This document shows, in pieces, positions 1 through 11,057 of a DNA stretch of 64,000 nt (its first letter is position 1; each line of letters starts with the position of its first letter). Location: NCBI GenBank assembly GCA_021307315.1, contig JAJSPD010000045.1:248001-312000 (forward strand), read 5' to 3'. The notes under the pieces were generated by a model. That model was not told the origin of the DNA. It did no database searches and saw only the letters and a list, made by a program, of their open reading frames with translations. Both the position numbers and the translations under genes were made by a program. The stretch comes from Bisporella sp. PMI_857. Taxonomy: Eukaryota > Ascomycota > Leotiomycetes > Helotiales > Helotiaceae.

Positions 1-293
1 CGTCGCCAACCGGCTTCCCCGCGCTGCCCGTCGCCCCAGTGATGGTGTCCCCGATTCCGCGGCCCGCGGCGCCGGTTACGTTGCCGACTGTGCGGGAGAC
101 GCCGCCTACCGTGTTGCCCTGCTCGGGGTTAGCTGATGTTGCTGTTGGTGCTTTTGTTTTTGGGAGGGATGGGATGGGATGGGCTTGGTGCGCTTGTATG
201 AGGATGGATGGAGATGGAGTTTACCACTGCGCCGGTGACGAATTTGGCGGCGCCGGTTACGCCTGTGTCTTGGTTTGATTCTCCGATGGGCAT
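1..293 (-). CDS. Small Gly/Thr/Val-rich hypothetical protein, 5' part (runs off the left edge)
   Basis: Start ATG at 293; exon 1 is 225-293 (23 codons, beginning MPIGESNQDTGVTGAAKF). The intron at 119-224 has donor GTAAAC, branch point GCTAAC and acceptor CAG. Exon 2 continues in frame from 118 to the window edge and encodes a repetitive Gly/Thr/Val stretch (GNTVGGVSRTVGNVTGAAGR and onward). The repeated 'VTGAA..G / TVG..G' pattern looks like the low-complexity small proteins common in ascomycetes, often of unknown or stress/surface-related role; I do not recognise a domain. Upstream in-frame codons exist, but the 293 start is preferred because the sequence before it is not protein-like. The C-terminus lies outside the window, so length and function cannot be judged. 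Confidence 0.6.
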
Positions 294-3200
294 TTTGATA
301 TGGTTCCGGCGGGTTTGCTTAATATGGTGAAGGTTCTGATGTTTTGCTAATTTTGAGGACGTGTAGAAGATTACTTGGTAATTTGGATGATGTGGATTGA
401 TGAAATGAGTTGTGAGGTTTGATATGGTTAAGATGATATAGAAACCTGTATGGAGATCTGACGTCATGCGAAGGGTACGTAAGTGTTGAAGGAGTGCTAT
501 TGGTGGATGAGAATGGAAGTTAAGCGAGCCCCTGAACGAGAGGGGATAAAATGTGGGAACGCAAGATAGCGCACGCAAAAACATTTGAAGTATTTTCTTC
601 GCGAAGGGAAATATCTCAGCATTTCAGTATTAGATACAGATTAATATGGGATGGTACTGTGAGTATATACGATTGGTCTAGCTACTGATGATAAGGTTGA
701 TTGTGCTGATTAGCCTGCACCTGAGTGGATCCCAAACTTACAATCAGTAGCAAAGTAGCTTTGAATCACCAATTAGAAAAAGTAAAATAGCAAGGTCTGG
801 TATCACCCGGGAATTGTAGATACTTTTGCTAATATTGCCACCGCCACTACGACACCAGTGAGTCTAGCCATAAAGGCCGCTAAATTCCTTCTCTTTCAAG
901 TATCTAGCTCCATCCAATCAACTGCCCTAAAGTCTCACACCATAAACAGCAGGTCTGCCTGGATCATCCCGCCTTTTGTGGCAGCCTCCTAAACTCACCA
1001 GTACTTGTCCGAGACAAGACACCATCTTCCTCACGTATTGGGCCTGCGAAACTAGTCTGTCCTGTCCAGCATCATGTGCACCCATCACTTCTGCAGCTTC
1101 AATAATCTCGAACCAGTAACCATAAATGTTCCATTCGAAGAGGGCGATGGGATTGGCGGAGCGTGTGTGGCGGAGATTGATATTGGCCATGAGGCTGCGT
1201 ATTGATTTCCAGAGGGTTGTTTCTGTATTGAATCTTTTTTTTAATATCACGTGCAGCTTCATCATGGGCCATTTAGCGCTCGAAACCTTGGAGTTGTTCA
1301 TTCTTGCAGACAGTGGCCTTTATGGCTGATAATGTGGAACTTTGTTGCTTGGAAATTTGATGACAAACGGAATGCAAGACCCAGCGAAACTGAATATCAG
1401 AATCTTAATGATAGAGGTCTGCTAACAATCGATATATATATCTCTTTGGACCACTAAACGCCTTCGAAGTATCACAACACAACTGCTTCGGCCGAAGTGC
1501 AGGGGGTTGAACAAACATCAGGCCATCCTTGCCAGGGCATATGCACTGTTAGACCAAACAAATTTAGGATTGCTTACATGGAAAATGTATACGGACAAAG
1601 TTAGGAGGAATTCGCCGCCTCCAAAAGGTAGGCCTTTCAAGAAGCTGACCCCTCCACTAAGGAAAACTGAGCTTAGAATCATGTGACAGCATATCATTTT
1701 CCGTACATCAGGAGGAAGCCATCCCGAACGATATTTTCGATTGAAGAGCCCAAGGACGTATTACAGCATAAACAATAAACAAAGGGACAATCATTCTATT
1801 ATCAAACTGACGAAGTAGAAAGTGAGTGTGGAAAGTCGACTTGCAGTAGTAGCTTTTCACAATTCTGGGTCGCAATCGATTGCTTCCGCAAAATGAATTA
1901 TTCAACTATAGTACATTTAGATCTCTATCACAAATAGGGAAGCCAGAGAAATATTACGTACAAACGCTGAATTTGGGGTTGGAATATTGACTGCTCTATG
2001 ATGGATTCTACTGCGAAGGACCACAATATAATATCGTCTCAGACGAAAACAGGTCCTGAATATCCGCGGTATTGGAAGCTATTGACATCAATTCCTTATT
2101 GAGAATTAACAGTAGCCATTACTGAGGTCGCGATGAACCACTAACATGTGACCATACTCGGCAAGATAGTTAGAGACAACGATAAGTCATACTCAGTGTA
2201 TTCCTCCCCTAACACGATCTGCTGTTGAAGGTAATATTTAGTTCATCATAAGTGTCGGAAAATTGATTTCTATCGAAAGATTTTGGGGGGATAAGCTTAA
2301 GATATCCCACTCTTGAAGTTAACTACTCAAACGTCGAGATTTCGCTTTCAATATGTAATAGATAGTGGATTATTAGATACTGGCTTCCGGACCAGAAATT
2401 CGAGTATTAAAGGGTTCAGGACAAACATACGAGATGTTGGTAGCGAAGAAAACCTGATGTTAAATTTAAGTATCGGGTGTTTTGCTGACAGATCATCCCG
2501 GACTTTCAAACGGCCTCAATAGATTGCATGGGCAACTCTCCAAACTTAGCTGACGCTTTAGTGGGTGGGAAATATGGCTGGAAGATATATTCAACTTCTT
2601 TTAGAATAGATAATCACGGAAATTAACAGGCACAAGAGTTAGCTTCGGCAAAGGTTCATCAAAACTCACAGGCCTAGACTAGCGAACGTTGATTATTGTT
2701 CCTCATACTTGATGATTGTTGCCATCGATAACATCTCTGCTTGATCGGCAAACCGCCAGAGGATCAGCTGGTACCTGAAGATATTTGCATCTGCCGATTT
2801 GTTGTAGCATGTATTCATGTGGCGAGTAGCCTACAGTAGCCACATGCAATCAAGTGGCGATGTCTGAGGGCCAATTTATTATATTTATGCACGAGTGGAA
2901 GCCATGCTGATGCTTGCATTCTACAGCGCTAAGCAGAAGCTTCTCTTACTTAATATCCAACTGTTAGAGTTATCAAGTATTTTATTAGGCTCACTACTAA
3001 TGATTTCCACTTTCGTGAGTCTTGGAGTGTCCGCTGAGCCCATTTGTGTTACTTGATTCCCTCATTCGTTAAAATTATAGAAACACCATAGCCTGTACCA
3101 ATATATGAAGTATTACAAGAAAGTTGGGCGAGATGCAAGACGCAAAAGGAATACCCAAAGCCGGGACACCGGTACCTTCAGCAACCTCCTAAATATCGTT

Positions 3201-3954
3201 TTGCGCAACTAAGGAAGCTGACTATATTCGTGTGGCAATGCGCACATGGCTGGCCAGGGAGTACTTGCAGCCAAGTTTATTTTGGTCTGATCATGGCCAA
3301 ATGAGCTTTGATCAATTCAAAGCTTTTCAAACAGATTGGATCTGAAGCCCTAGCAGATATTAAAGTTTAGTCACGGGCGGCAAACGACTTCGCCGGCTAA
3401 GCTCTGTCGTACTGGTCCAATCTCGGTACTTGGAAATGCGGGGTGGATATATGAAATATATTCTGCCTATGCAGATTAGCCATAAATTGAGAATCGTTTG
3501 TTGCACCTTTTGCAGAGAGTCTTATCCGTCTGTGCCGCAGCTACCAAAGCTTGTTTCGAGTTCGGTAGACGTCTCAATCCTTGTTACCACTTTCGTTTAC
3601 CATTCTACTTCACTATGATACGTCCGAAGTCCCCTCGACCGGAGCCAATCAATACTCCTTTCGGCAATCCGGCCAACATATTTGATTATCTTGCCCTAAT
3701 CACTAGCCACATATATCAAAATGAGCCTCCTCTAAAGCCCCATGACTCAAGACGAGTCTGACGTACGCAAATTGGGCATATATTACCTATCTTCGCACGG
3801 CTGATGAGCACAAACAAAGGTAGTTGAAGTTGCAATATCAGTTTTGGCTAAACGAAAGAACTTCTTTCTCAGAGTCAGTATAAGATGTCAGGCCTCGGGG
3901 AGTTTCTCACGCAGCCCAAGGGCTTGGATCTCAAGTAGTTCCACAAATCAAGCC
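294..3954. other. Gene-poor stretch, AT-rich, with one gene relic
   Basis: About 3.7 kb without a supportable intact gene. All open frames are short and unrelated to known families, apart from the possible relic at 927-1301 on the minus strand. The sequence is AT-rich and non-repetitive to the eye. I see no tRNA, no terminal repeats and no transposon protein. Part of the right end must be the promoter and 5' leader of the tyrosinase gene. Confidence 0.5.
927..1301 (-). pseudogene. Possible remnant of a DUF3632-like gene
   Basis: A 124-codon open frame contains a protein-like stretch (WFEIIEAAEVMGAHDAGQDR, then LVSQAQYVRKM) followed by a good splice donor (GTGAGT) near position 984. The pattern of acidic/aromatic residues, then 'HD..GQDRLV', recalls the N-terminal part of fungal DUF3632 proteins, which have 'PHD.P.QD.LV' at the same place. 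No matching downstream exon is visible in the next 900 bases toward the left edge, and the upstream side is AT-rich noise. I therefore read it as a decayed fragment; the family link is from memory of the motif only. Confidence 0.3.
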
Positions 3955-5288
3955 ATGGCGCCCAGCTTCAGTGTCTTGAGGGTGTTGCACCTCTTCACGT
4001 CGATTATTTTTTTATTCTTTGTCAATGTAGGAGCAGATACCGTCTCGGATCTGCAAACAAAGGGAAGGACCGCACTCAATGCTCAATTGGCAAAATCAAC
4101 AACGTGCACTGCGGCTAAGCTTCAGGTCCGCCATGAGTGGTAAGAAACCTTCGGTGCACTGGAATTACTTGTCTGATAATTTTGGTCAGGGGTGATATGA
4201 CTGTTAATGAACGAAAGGCCTATATTGCCTCCGTTCAGTGTCTCATGACCAGTCCTTCCAAGCTGCCAGCTGGACAATTTCCTGGCGCCACGAACCGATA
4301 CGAAGATTTCGTTGTTATTCATATGCAGCAAACGCTTAGCATTCATGGAACAGTAAGCCTTTTACTCAATGCTCCAGAGCTAACCTCCTTATCTAATCGA
4401 TAACAGGGAAACTTCCTATCTTGGCATAGGTACTACACTTGGGCGTTTGAGCAAGCTCTTCGCAACGAATGCGGATACAACGGTACTCAACCAGTAAATA
4501 CAACTATCCTAATGATGATACTTAGATTATAGTTACTGATGATATGCAGTACTGGGACTGGGGCAGATGGGCCAACCAAGTAGAGACATCACCGATCTTT
4601 GATGGATCTGATACAAGCATGAGCGGTAATGGCCAGAAAGTTGCACACCAGGCCACCGCAGTTGGACCCGCGCAGAATGGAGGAGGCTGTGTGACCACTG
4701 GCCCTTTTAAAAAGTAAGCCACCCACGATTGTCCTGTCCTTAGATTTACTGAACATACACAGCATGACCGTCCATCTTGGGCCTGTCTCCCCGATGGCAG
4801 ACCCAGCTCCGCCTAAGAACCCTCGCTCCGACGGCTTCGGTTCTAATCCGCGCTGCTTGCGCCGCGATCTTGGAAACTATTTGACATCAAACTATGCCAC
4901 AACTGCTATTATTGCCGCGCTAATCAACAATCAGAAGACTATTGGCCCGTTTCAGGATACTATGCAGAATGGGCAGGGTGTTCATGGCGCTGCACATTTC
5001 ACTATTGGCTCTGACCCAGGTGGCGATTTCTACACGTCGCCCAACGATCCTGCATTCTGGCTTTTGCATGGAATGATTGATCGTGTATGGACAATCTGGC
5101 AAACACAAGATCTCCCAAATCGCATGCAGGTTATTGCAGGTGGGACAAGTATGTTCGGGGGAGGAGCACAGCAGAAGTTGACGGACAATGTCAGTCTAGG
5201 CGTGCTTACGTCGAAGGTCTATCAAATTAAGGACTTAGTCAGTGTGGTTGATGGGCCATTTTGCTATGTTTACGAGTCAAGTTACTAG
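3955..5288 (+). CDS. Secreted short tyrosinase / catechol oxidase (type-3 copper)
   Basis: Exons 3955-4139, 4190-4352, 4407-4493, 4550-4713 and 4763-5288 give 374 residues. Residues 1-27 (MAPSFSVLRVLHLF.. to VGADT) form a signal peptide. CuA ligands are His106, His114 and His123 (spacing 8 and 9, FLSWHRYYTWAFE); CuB ligands are His274, His278 and His302 (spacing 4 and 24, HGAAHF..DPAFWLLHG). Both copper sites are complete, so it should oxidise phenols or catechols outside the cell. The residue two before His114 is Ser, so the Cys-His thioether of classical tyrosinases is absent. The protein ends soon after the FCYVY motif, so there is no C-terminal lid domain. This is the arrangement of short fungal tyrosinases / catechol oxidases. 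Substrate (monophenol or only diphenol) cannot be told from sequence. A copia element lies 836 bp downstream. Confidence 0.9.
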
Positions 5289-5843
5289 AGCTTCGAAAGG
5301 TTATGCCAATTGTCAGTTGATATTCACTGAATTGCACTCAATAGTCAGTTTGTCAGCATGAATACCGTACACTACGATATAGAATTGTATCTGTTTTACC
5401 GCATCATCTAATTCCACTAGGCTAGAATAGCTTCGAAGTTTTAACCCAACTAATATGGTTTATAAGCTAAGCCGCATTATTAAATTTTCTATAACTCGCT
5501 TTATAGGTCTGAATTAGGACTTATTAGGCTACCAAAAATTATGAAAGCTTTAAAAACGTGACTTAAAGCTATTAAAGCATCATGTGTCGAGGCGTTAAGC
5601 AATGTTTTAAAGCTTTTATAAGTATTACTACTTTAATAGACCCCCCTTACTCGATACATTAGGCTCTTGCAGTTTAAACCTAATCTAATAAGTCTATTGA
5701 AATATGGTATTCGGATGTTTGTATTGTACGCACGGCCCGCTGTATTTCAGCGGTTAAGGAAGGTTGTATTAACTAAATTGTCAACTATTTAGGATACTCA
5801 GCAAAGGGGCAGAGAACCTTTCACTGATGACTAAACTTATTAC

Positions 5844-5904
5844 GTACGGTTGGATCCCAATACACCTACACTATAGTGTAGGTGTATTGGGACCCTGTAC
5901 GGTT
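5844..5904. repeat. 45-bp hairpin flanked by 8-bp direct repeats GTACGGTT
   Basis: 5855-5892 is a perfect 38-bp palindrome centred on TATA (left arm TCCCAATACACCTACACTA). It is flanked at 5844-5851 and 5897-5904 by identical 8-mers GTACGGTT, leaving a 45-bp insert (5852-5896) between them. An 8-bp duplication around terminal inverted repeats is the signature of hAT-type elements. The insert is so short that it would be two transposon ends with no interior. Confidence 0.6.
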
Positions 5905-6119
5905 ACGACCCGTATTTACGGCCGTCACATGACTTACGGGTGGGCTACCACTTTCCAACAAAGTCAGTATTTAGGTAGAACCTCCTAAGTTATAGGACAT
6001 CTACCTTCTTACTCATCGCAGGGACTTTATGGGGAACTTAATGTGCTTTTGTAATCTAACCTTTCCTCACATCAAAGAACCCAGCAGAGCTAAATCCACG
6101 TGACCTCATCACCCCTCTC

Positions 6120-6124
6120 CATTC
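6120..6124. repeat. Target-site duplication CATTC, left copy
   Basis: CATTC directly precedes the left LTR and recurs at 11242-11246 directly after the right LTR. Five base pairs is the usual duplication length for copia integrases. Confidence 0.9.
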
Positions 6125-6308
6125 TGTCAGAAATAGGGTTTATCAGGCAAGAGGAATCAGTTAGAGGATCTGTGAAGGTATCACGGTGATGGTAATACAG
6201 GCTTGTATGAGCATTATTCATTGATGATGATATCTACAGTTCTGAGTTGTAAATGAGGGGAAGATGTTTCTAGCTCCTTGGCCTACTTACGTAAGCCGAT
6301 TCCTGACA
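6125..6308 (-). repeat. 3' LTR of the copia element
   Basis: 184 bp, TG...CA ends, identical to 11058-11241. It is the 3' LTR because the element reads leftwards. Confidence 0.95.
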
Positions 6309-6315
6309 CTCCCCC
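6309..6315 (-). other. Polypurine tract of the copia element
   Basis: On the minus strand the bases just before the 3' LTR read GGGGGAG, adjoining TGTCAG. This is the expected position of the plus-strand DNA primer. Confidence 0.7.
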
Positions 6316-6513
6316 AGGCGTCGTAGTATATCCAATAGTATAGAAAATCATGGTGTTGTAGTTCCATACAACTTCTATAGCGCCATTCCCATCCTTAGCA
6401 TCCTTAGGCCTCATTAACTCCCGTAACGTATCGCCATACGCAGTATCTACGTCTCCCTCTTGGGAAGTTCAATACTCATCAGCCTGCAGCTGAAGCACGG
6501 TACAAGAGTACCC

Positions 6514-9500
6514 CTAGGTGTTTCCATTCTCTTGAATTGGGTGTTGTATTGCTTTCTTGGCATTCGATCTTTTGCCTCTTTTGCCTCTTGGTGGTGTTGG
6601 TCCTTTTGCTTCTAAGATTCCCAGTTCGTAAATGAATCTCTTGAATTGATCGATTGGCAATTGCTTTGTAAGTGCGTCAGCAGGCTGATCCTTGCCCGCG
6701 ATATGCTCTATCACTAGTCTATTCTTCTCTACCATATCATTCCTTATGTATTGACAGCGAATGTCGATATGTTTTGTCTTGGAGTGAAATTTAGGGTTGT
6801 GGATCATCTCGATCGTTCCCTCATTATCACAGTAGAGCGTAGGAGGTGACTCAGAGGGTTCTCGTAGGTCGTTCGATAGCTTTTCAAGCCATGCGGCTTC
6901 TTTTGATGCTTCGTTGGCAGCTATCAATTCGGCCTCTAGAGAACTTTGCGCTGTCGACCTTTGACGTTGTGATATCCATGACACTGCTCCCCCATAGCGT
7001 AGAACTATCCAGCCCTGGAATGAAACTTTGTCTCCTTCGGTTCCCCACGTTGCATCTGAGTACAGCGTGTACTTGTGATGGTTCGGAGACTCTGTATTGG
7101 GCGTTCTAAGGCCATAAGTTATGCCGTAGTTCAGCGTTCCTCGCAGATATCGCAGAACCTGTTTTGCGTGTTGCAAGTGAAGCAATAAAGGATTTGCCAT
7201 GTGCCTAGCTAGCTGGCCTACAGCGTAGCCTAAGTCGAATCTGGTTCCGTTCGATAGATATATTAGGGATCCTACAATCTGTCGGTAGACCTCGATATCC
7301 TTTCCTTCCAGCTCATGCGATTCCACTCCATTGTTGTATTCGTCAAGACGTTTCAGCACAGTGCCGGCTGGAATAGGTAGATTCGTTGAGTTTGCTTGGT
7401 GGAGGTTGAACCTTTCAAGGATTCTTTGTGCGTAGATTGTTTGGTGTATCTTGATCGTTCTCTCCGATCGATTCCTCTCAATATTGAAGCCTACAAATAG
7501 CTTGGCTTCTCCCAGATCTTTGTGCTTCCATTTGTTCCCTATTAACGCTTTTGCAGCGTTGCAGTTCGCCCTGCTGCCTATGATCAGCATATCATCAACA
7601 AATAGAAGAATATAGGTGTTCTCTTTGTTGAATAAATTAGGGTCTGCAGTCGACGCTTTGAAGCCTATTGACGTGAAGTATCTTCGAACTTCTAGCAGCC
7701 ATTCTCTGGGCGCTTGCTTCAATCCATATAGCGACTTGACTAATAGTAAGCACTTCCTCTTCAAGTTGGTATTAGGGTGAAGAAGTTGAAAGAACTCAGG
7801 TATTTCCATGTAGATTTCCTCTTTCAGTAAAGGATTCAAAAATGCCGTGTCGACATCCAGTTGATCTATCTCTAAATCTTCTTCTGCGGCTTTAGCCAGC
7901 AATGCTCTTAGCGTATTGTATCGCAGTACCGATGCGAATGTGTCGAAATAGTCGATTCCATATATTTGCTCGTAGCCCTTTACCACGAGGCGTGCTTTGC
8001 GTCTTGCCAAATCTCCTTTGTGATCGAATTTGTTCCTGAGTACCCATTTGCTCTTGATAACCTTTCTCCCGCCTACAGGAGACTCCACTATCTTGTATGT
8101 GCCAGTGCTTTTCAACGATTGTAGTTCCGAGCGTATTGCTTCATGCCATGCAGGAGCGTCCTCTTGCAAAGCATGTTCAACAGTAATAAGCTCGAATGGA
8201 GCGGCAGGAACACCTACTGTAGCTCCCTTTTCTAGTTGTACAGGTTTCTTCACTGTTACTAACTGTACAATAGCGTCAGGGAACACAGGTTTGCGTGATA
8301 TCCTCCCAGCTCTCGTTCTGTATGGAACTACTCGGCTGCCAGTGGCCGTATCGCCAGGTAGGCCTGTTTCAGCTCTATTATGTGGGCGTGTTTCAGCTCC
8401 ACTGAATGAGCCTAATTCAGTTCTATCTACGGCGTTCGTTGTGCTCGACAGATTGCCTCCAAGGCGGCTCAAAAAGCTTCTATCGGAGCTGATAGTAGGG
8501 GGAAGAGCTTGTCGCTCAGCTTCGTCTGAAGCTACTGTAGTGTGTGGGACTACTCTAGTATTCCCTGGTTCAGTACCGCCCGAAGGTTGCTGTTTAGCTG
8601 GTACACTGCTACTTGCAGGAGCTTGTGTTTTGGGGAGCTCTTTCTTTCGACCTATTAACTCCTCAATTAGCTTAGGGAAAGAACTCTCAATGAACTTAAC
8701 ATCTGCCGATATTATCTCTTTTCTTGTTTCTAGGTTAAGAAGCTTCCATAGCCTGTTGCCTTTCATTCCTATAAATATGTAGTTCCCTTGCCTCAGCTTA
8801 GGGTCGAATGTTGACGATTGAACTCCGTGAGTTGCTTTTGGGTAAGCTCTACAGCCATACACTCTTAGTGCTTGTAAGTCAGGTTTTCGACCTTTGTATG
8901 CCTGATACGGGATCTCTGTTTCGTATTCTCCGTACGGTAATGCTGTGGTAGGGAGCCTGTTCATAAGCCACACAGCGTGCTCTGCTGCGTAATCCCAGAC
9001 TCTATTGTCGTGTTGTGCGTGGTACAGTAAAGAGCGTATTGTATTGCCTATTTTCCCCATCATCCTCTCTACTACGCCATTGAGGGAGTGCTTGAATGCT
9101 GGGGAAGGCTCGAGCTGTATTCCTAGCTCTTTACAATGCTCCTTGAACATAGCACCAAATTCGCCTGTTCCGTTGTCGCTTCGTACGTATACAACCTTTT
9201 CTCCTGATTCTAGTTGTATTTCTTTCAGCAGTTGCTTGAATGCTGGTACAGCTTCATCAGCTGACTTGTTCCTTAGAAGTGCTATCCAGCTATATCGTGT
9301 AGCGTCATCAACGACTAGAAGGTAATATTTGTATCCGCGGAAGCTCATAGCTTTGATTCCTGATATGTCCGCGTGGATTCTTCTGGCTTTGACTCGCTGA
9401 CGATTATCAGTGGTCTTGTTGAATGATTCTTTCATGCGGCCTGCAAGGCATCCTTTGCATGCTGTCTCTCCTACTACAGGCGTATTGCGCTTTGTATTCG

Positions 9501-11037
9501 ATACTCCTTCGGCACATGTTTCAAGCTTTTCTATGTGTTTGTAATTAGCGTGGCCCATGCGGAAGTGCCATAGCTCTCTTGTTCCGGTCGGAAGTTGAGA
9601 AGAGTTGGATTCAGATTCAATGGTTGTTAAGACGTTTTCCTCCGCAGGCTGATCTACGTAATACAGTCCATTGATACACGTCCCCGTGAATGCTACTCTT
9701 TTATCGTGCTCTCGGTAAGCCGTCAGAGTACGATTCTTTAGCAGTACAGATATGCCTTTGTCGTTCAGCACAAGAGGTGATATTAGCTTGCCTTTTAGGT
9801 CCGGAGTGTACCATACGTCCGAAAGGTGGAGTGTTCCATAGCTTGTTGTTCGAATATTGACTTGCCCATAGCCTGTGGCTTCAATTTCAGAGCCATCGGC
9901 GATTCGTACTGGCCTCGGCGTCAGCCAGCGTTTGACCGATACGAAATCGTCGACACGATTACAGAAGTGCCTTGTAGCGCCGGAGTCTATTGCCCATCCC
10001 GGGCCTAGATTGGTTGCGTTGATTTGAGGATCACTGTCACTATTCTTAGGCTCAGCGATATAGGCATATGTGTGTTGCATTCCTTCTGCGTCCACTACTA
10101 TATTTGCCAGCCTTTCTGTATCATCACTCCTGCTCTGGTGTTGTTCTCTAGCCTTTTGGTATGCTTTACATTTGGCTTGGTAATGGCCTTTCTTTCTGCA
10201 GAATAAGCATTGATCTTTCCCTACTCTCTCAAGTGTTTCAGTTGATTCTTTCTCACCACGATCACTGCGATCACCGCGGCGGCTTCTTCCTCGGCTTCGA
10301 CTTCCTCTTCCTCTGCCTTTTCCTCGGCCTCGGCCTCTGCTTCCTTCCTGACCTCTGCCTTTTGTAATTCCTCGAGCGAGCACTGCCGTCGCTGTTGAAG
10401 GTGGAGCGGGGAGAGCGTTTTCATACGATTCGAGCAAAGTCACGGTTCCAGCGAGGTCACGTTTCGATTGTATTGCGAGTAATCTAGCTTGTTGCCACGT
10501 TGAGTCTGTAGGAAGAGATTGAAGGATTCTTGTCGCTAGCTGATTGTCGGAGATCTGATTTTCGGTATTGGCCAACTTAGTACGATAGTCCTCCAGCTTA
10601 TAGACATAAATTCGAAGCTTCTCTGTTTTAGGGTCCCATGACTCTTTATGGAATTGATTCAGGAGGTTTTCTTGATATACAGGGTCGGAAACACGGTTTT
10701 CAGTCATCAGCTTTTCCCACATGCCACGAGGATTTTTAGTTGTAACAAATGAGCTGATTCTGTTCAGGTACGCTGTACCGACTGAGCTACTGATCAGCTG
10801 TATTGCTTTCAATAAGCGTTGCTGATAATCCTGATAGGCAGCCCGACCGGGTGCTGGTTCTTCTTCCTCTCCGATGACTATGTTCCATGCTCCTGCAACT
10901 ATAAGGGCAGTTTTGCACGTTTGTTCCCAGGTAGCGAACGTGTCTCCTGTAAGAATGTGGATTTTGCCATATTTCGAATTGTAGAACTCATGGTCGGCTG
11001 GGGCATTCGACGAGGCTGATTGCTGTGCGGAAGACAT
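6514..11037 (-). CDS. Copia gag-pol polyprotein, intact 1507 aa
   Basis: Single frame with all domains in copia order (protease, integrase, reverse transcriptase, RNase H). Gag occupies about residues 1-270, followed by an Arg/Gly-rich linker and a CCHC zinc knuckle near 275 (CLFCRKKGHYQAKC). Aspartic protease active site DSGA is near 350. Integrase has GAG-pre/HHCC (WHFRMGHANY) and the D,D,E core (HADISG near 557, RSDNGTGEFG near 621, VVERMMG near 657). Reverse transcriptase shows KARLVVKGY, KSLYGLKQAPREW and the FVDD catalytic box near 1150. RNase H begins at LYSDATW near 1325 and ends with AGKDQPADALTKQ. Integrase before RT defines copia rather than gypsy. There is no frameshift between gag and pol, so the Gag:Pol ratio must be set some other way, such as proteolysis or splicing. 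Confidence 0.96.
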   Translation of the reverse strand: MSSAQQSASSNAPADHEFYNSKYGKIHILTGDTFATWEQTCKTALIVAGAWNIVIGEEEEPAPGRAAYQDYQQRLLKAIQLISSSVGTAYLNRISSFVTTKNPRGMWEKLMTENRVSDPVYQENLLNQFHKESWDPKTEKLRIYVYKLEDYRTKLANTENQISDNQLATRILQSLPTDSTWQQARLLAIQSKRDLAGTVTLLESYENALPAPPSTATAVLARGITKGRGQEGSRGRGRGKGRGRGSRSRGRSRRGDRSDRGEKESTETLERVGKDQCLFCRKKGHYQAKCKAYQKAREQHQSRSDDTERLANIVVDAEGMQHTYAYIAEPKNSDSDPQINATNLGPGWAIDSGATRHFCNRVDDFVSVKRWLTPRPVRIADGSEIEATGYGQVNIRTTSYGTLHLSDVWYTPDLKGKLISPLVLNDKGISVLLKNRTLTAYREHDKRVAFTGTCINGLYYVDQPAEENVLTTIESESNSSQLPTGTRELWHFRMGHANYKHIEKLETCAEGVSNTKRNTPVVGETACKGCLAGRMKESFNKTTDNRQRVKARRIHADISGIKAMSFRGYKYYLLVVDDATRYSWIALLRNKSADEAVPAFKQLLKEIQLESGEKVVYVRSDNGTGEFGAMFKEHCKELGIQLEPSPAFKHSLNGVVERMMGKIGNTIRSLLYHAQHDNRVWDYAAEHAVWLMNRLPTTALPYGEYETEIPYQAYKGRKPDLQALRVYGCRAYPKATHGVQSSTFDPKLRQGNYIFIGMKGNRLWKLLNLETRKEIISADVKFIESSFPKLIEELIGRKKELPKTQAPASSSVPAKQQPSGGTEPGNTRVVPHTTVASDEAERQALPPTISSDRSFLSRLGGNLSSTTNAVDRTELGSFSGAETRPHNRAETGLPGDTATGSRVVPYRTRAGRISRKPVFPDAIVQLVTVKKPVQLEKGATVGVPAAPFELITVEHALQEDAPAWHEAIRSELQSLKSTGTYKIVESPVGGRKVIKSKWVLRNKFDHKGDLARRKARLVVKGYEQIYGIDYFDTFASVLRYNTLRALLAKAAEEDLEIDQLDVDTAFLNPLLKEEIYMEIPEFFQLLHPNTNLKRKCLLLVKSLYGLKQAPREWLLEVRRYFTSIGFKASTADPNLFNKENTYILLFVDDMLIIGSRANCNAAKALIGNKWKHKDLGEAKLFVGFNIERNRSERTIKIHQTIYAQRILERFNLHQANSTNLPIPAGTVLKRLDEYNNGVESHELEGKDIEVYRQIVGSLIYLSNGTRFDLGYAVGQLARHMANPLLLHLQHAKQVLRYLRGTLNYGITYGLRTPNTESPNHHKYTLYSDATWGTEGDKVSFQGWIVLRYGGAVSWISQRQRSTAQSSLEAELIAANEASKEAAWLEKLSNDLREPSESPPTLYCDNEGTIEMIHNPKFHSKTKHIDIRCQYIRNDMVEKNRLVIEHIAGKDQPADALTKQLPIDQFKRFIYELGILEAKGPTPPRGKRGKRSNAKKAIQHPIQENGNT

Positions 11038-11040
11038 GCT

Positions 11041-11057
11041 GATCCGGGCTCATAACC
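11041..11057 (-). other. Primer-binding site, half-tRNA-iMet type
   Basis: Directly next to the 5' LTR. Its complement (plus strand) reads GATCCGGGCTCATAACC, and the core GGGCTCATAACC matches the anticodon stem-loop (CAT anticodon) of fungal initiator tRNA-Met as I know it, not the tRNA 3' end. Priming from an internally cleaved tRNA-iMet is known for Drosophila copia and yeast Ty5. Confidence 0.75.

Larger units (their letters stand above)
5289..6124. other. Intergenic AT-rich spacer between tyrosinase and the copia element
   Basis: Contains no gene. 5440-5640 is AT-rich with many 'AAAGCTTT', 'TTATAAGC' and 'TTAAAGC' words, suggestive of old mutated repeat sequence, similar in texture to 17220-17640. 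It also holds the hairpin insertion at 5844-5904. The last 5 bases (CATTC) are the target duplication of the copia element. Confidence 0.5.

Noticed and set aside
8030..8782. 250-codon plus-strand frame inside the copia element
   Set aside because: Antisense shadow of the gag-pol frame; the opposite strand carries clear pol sequence.
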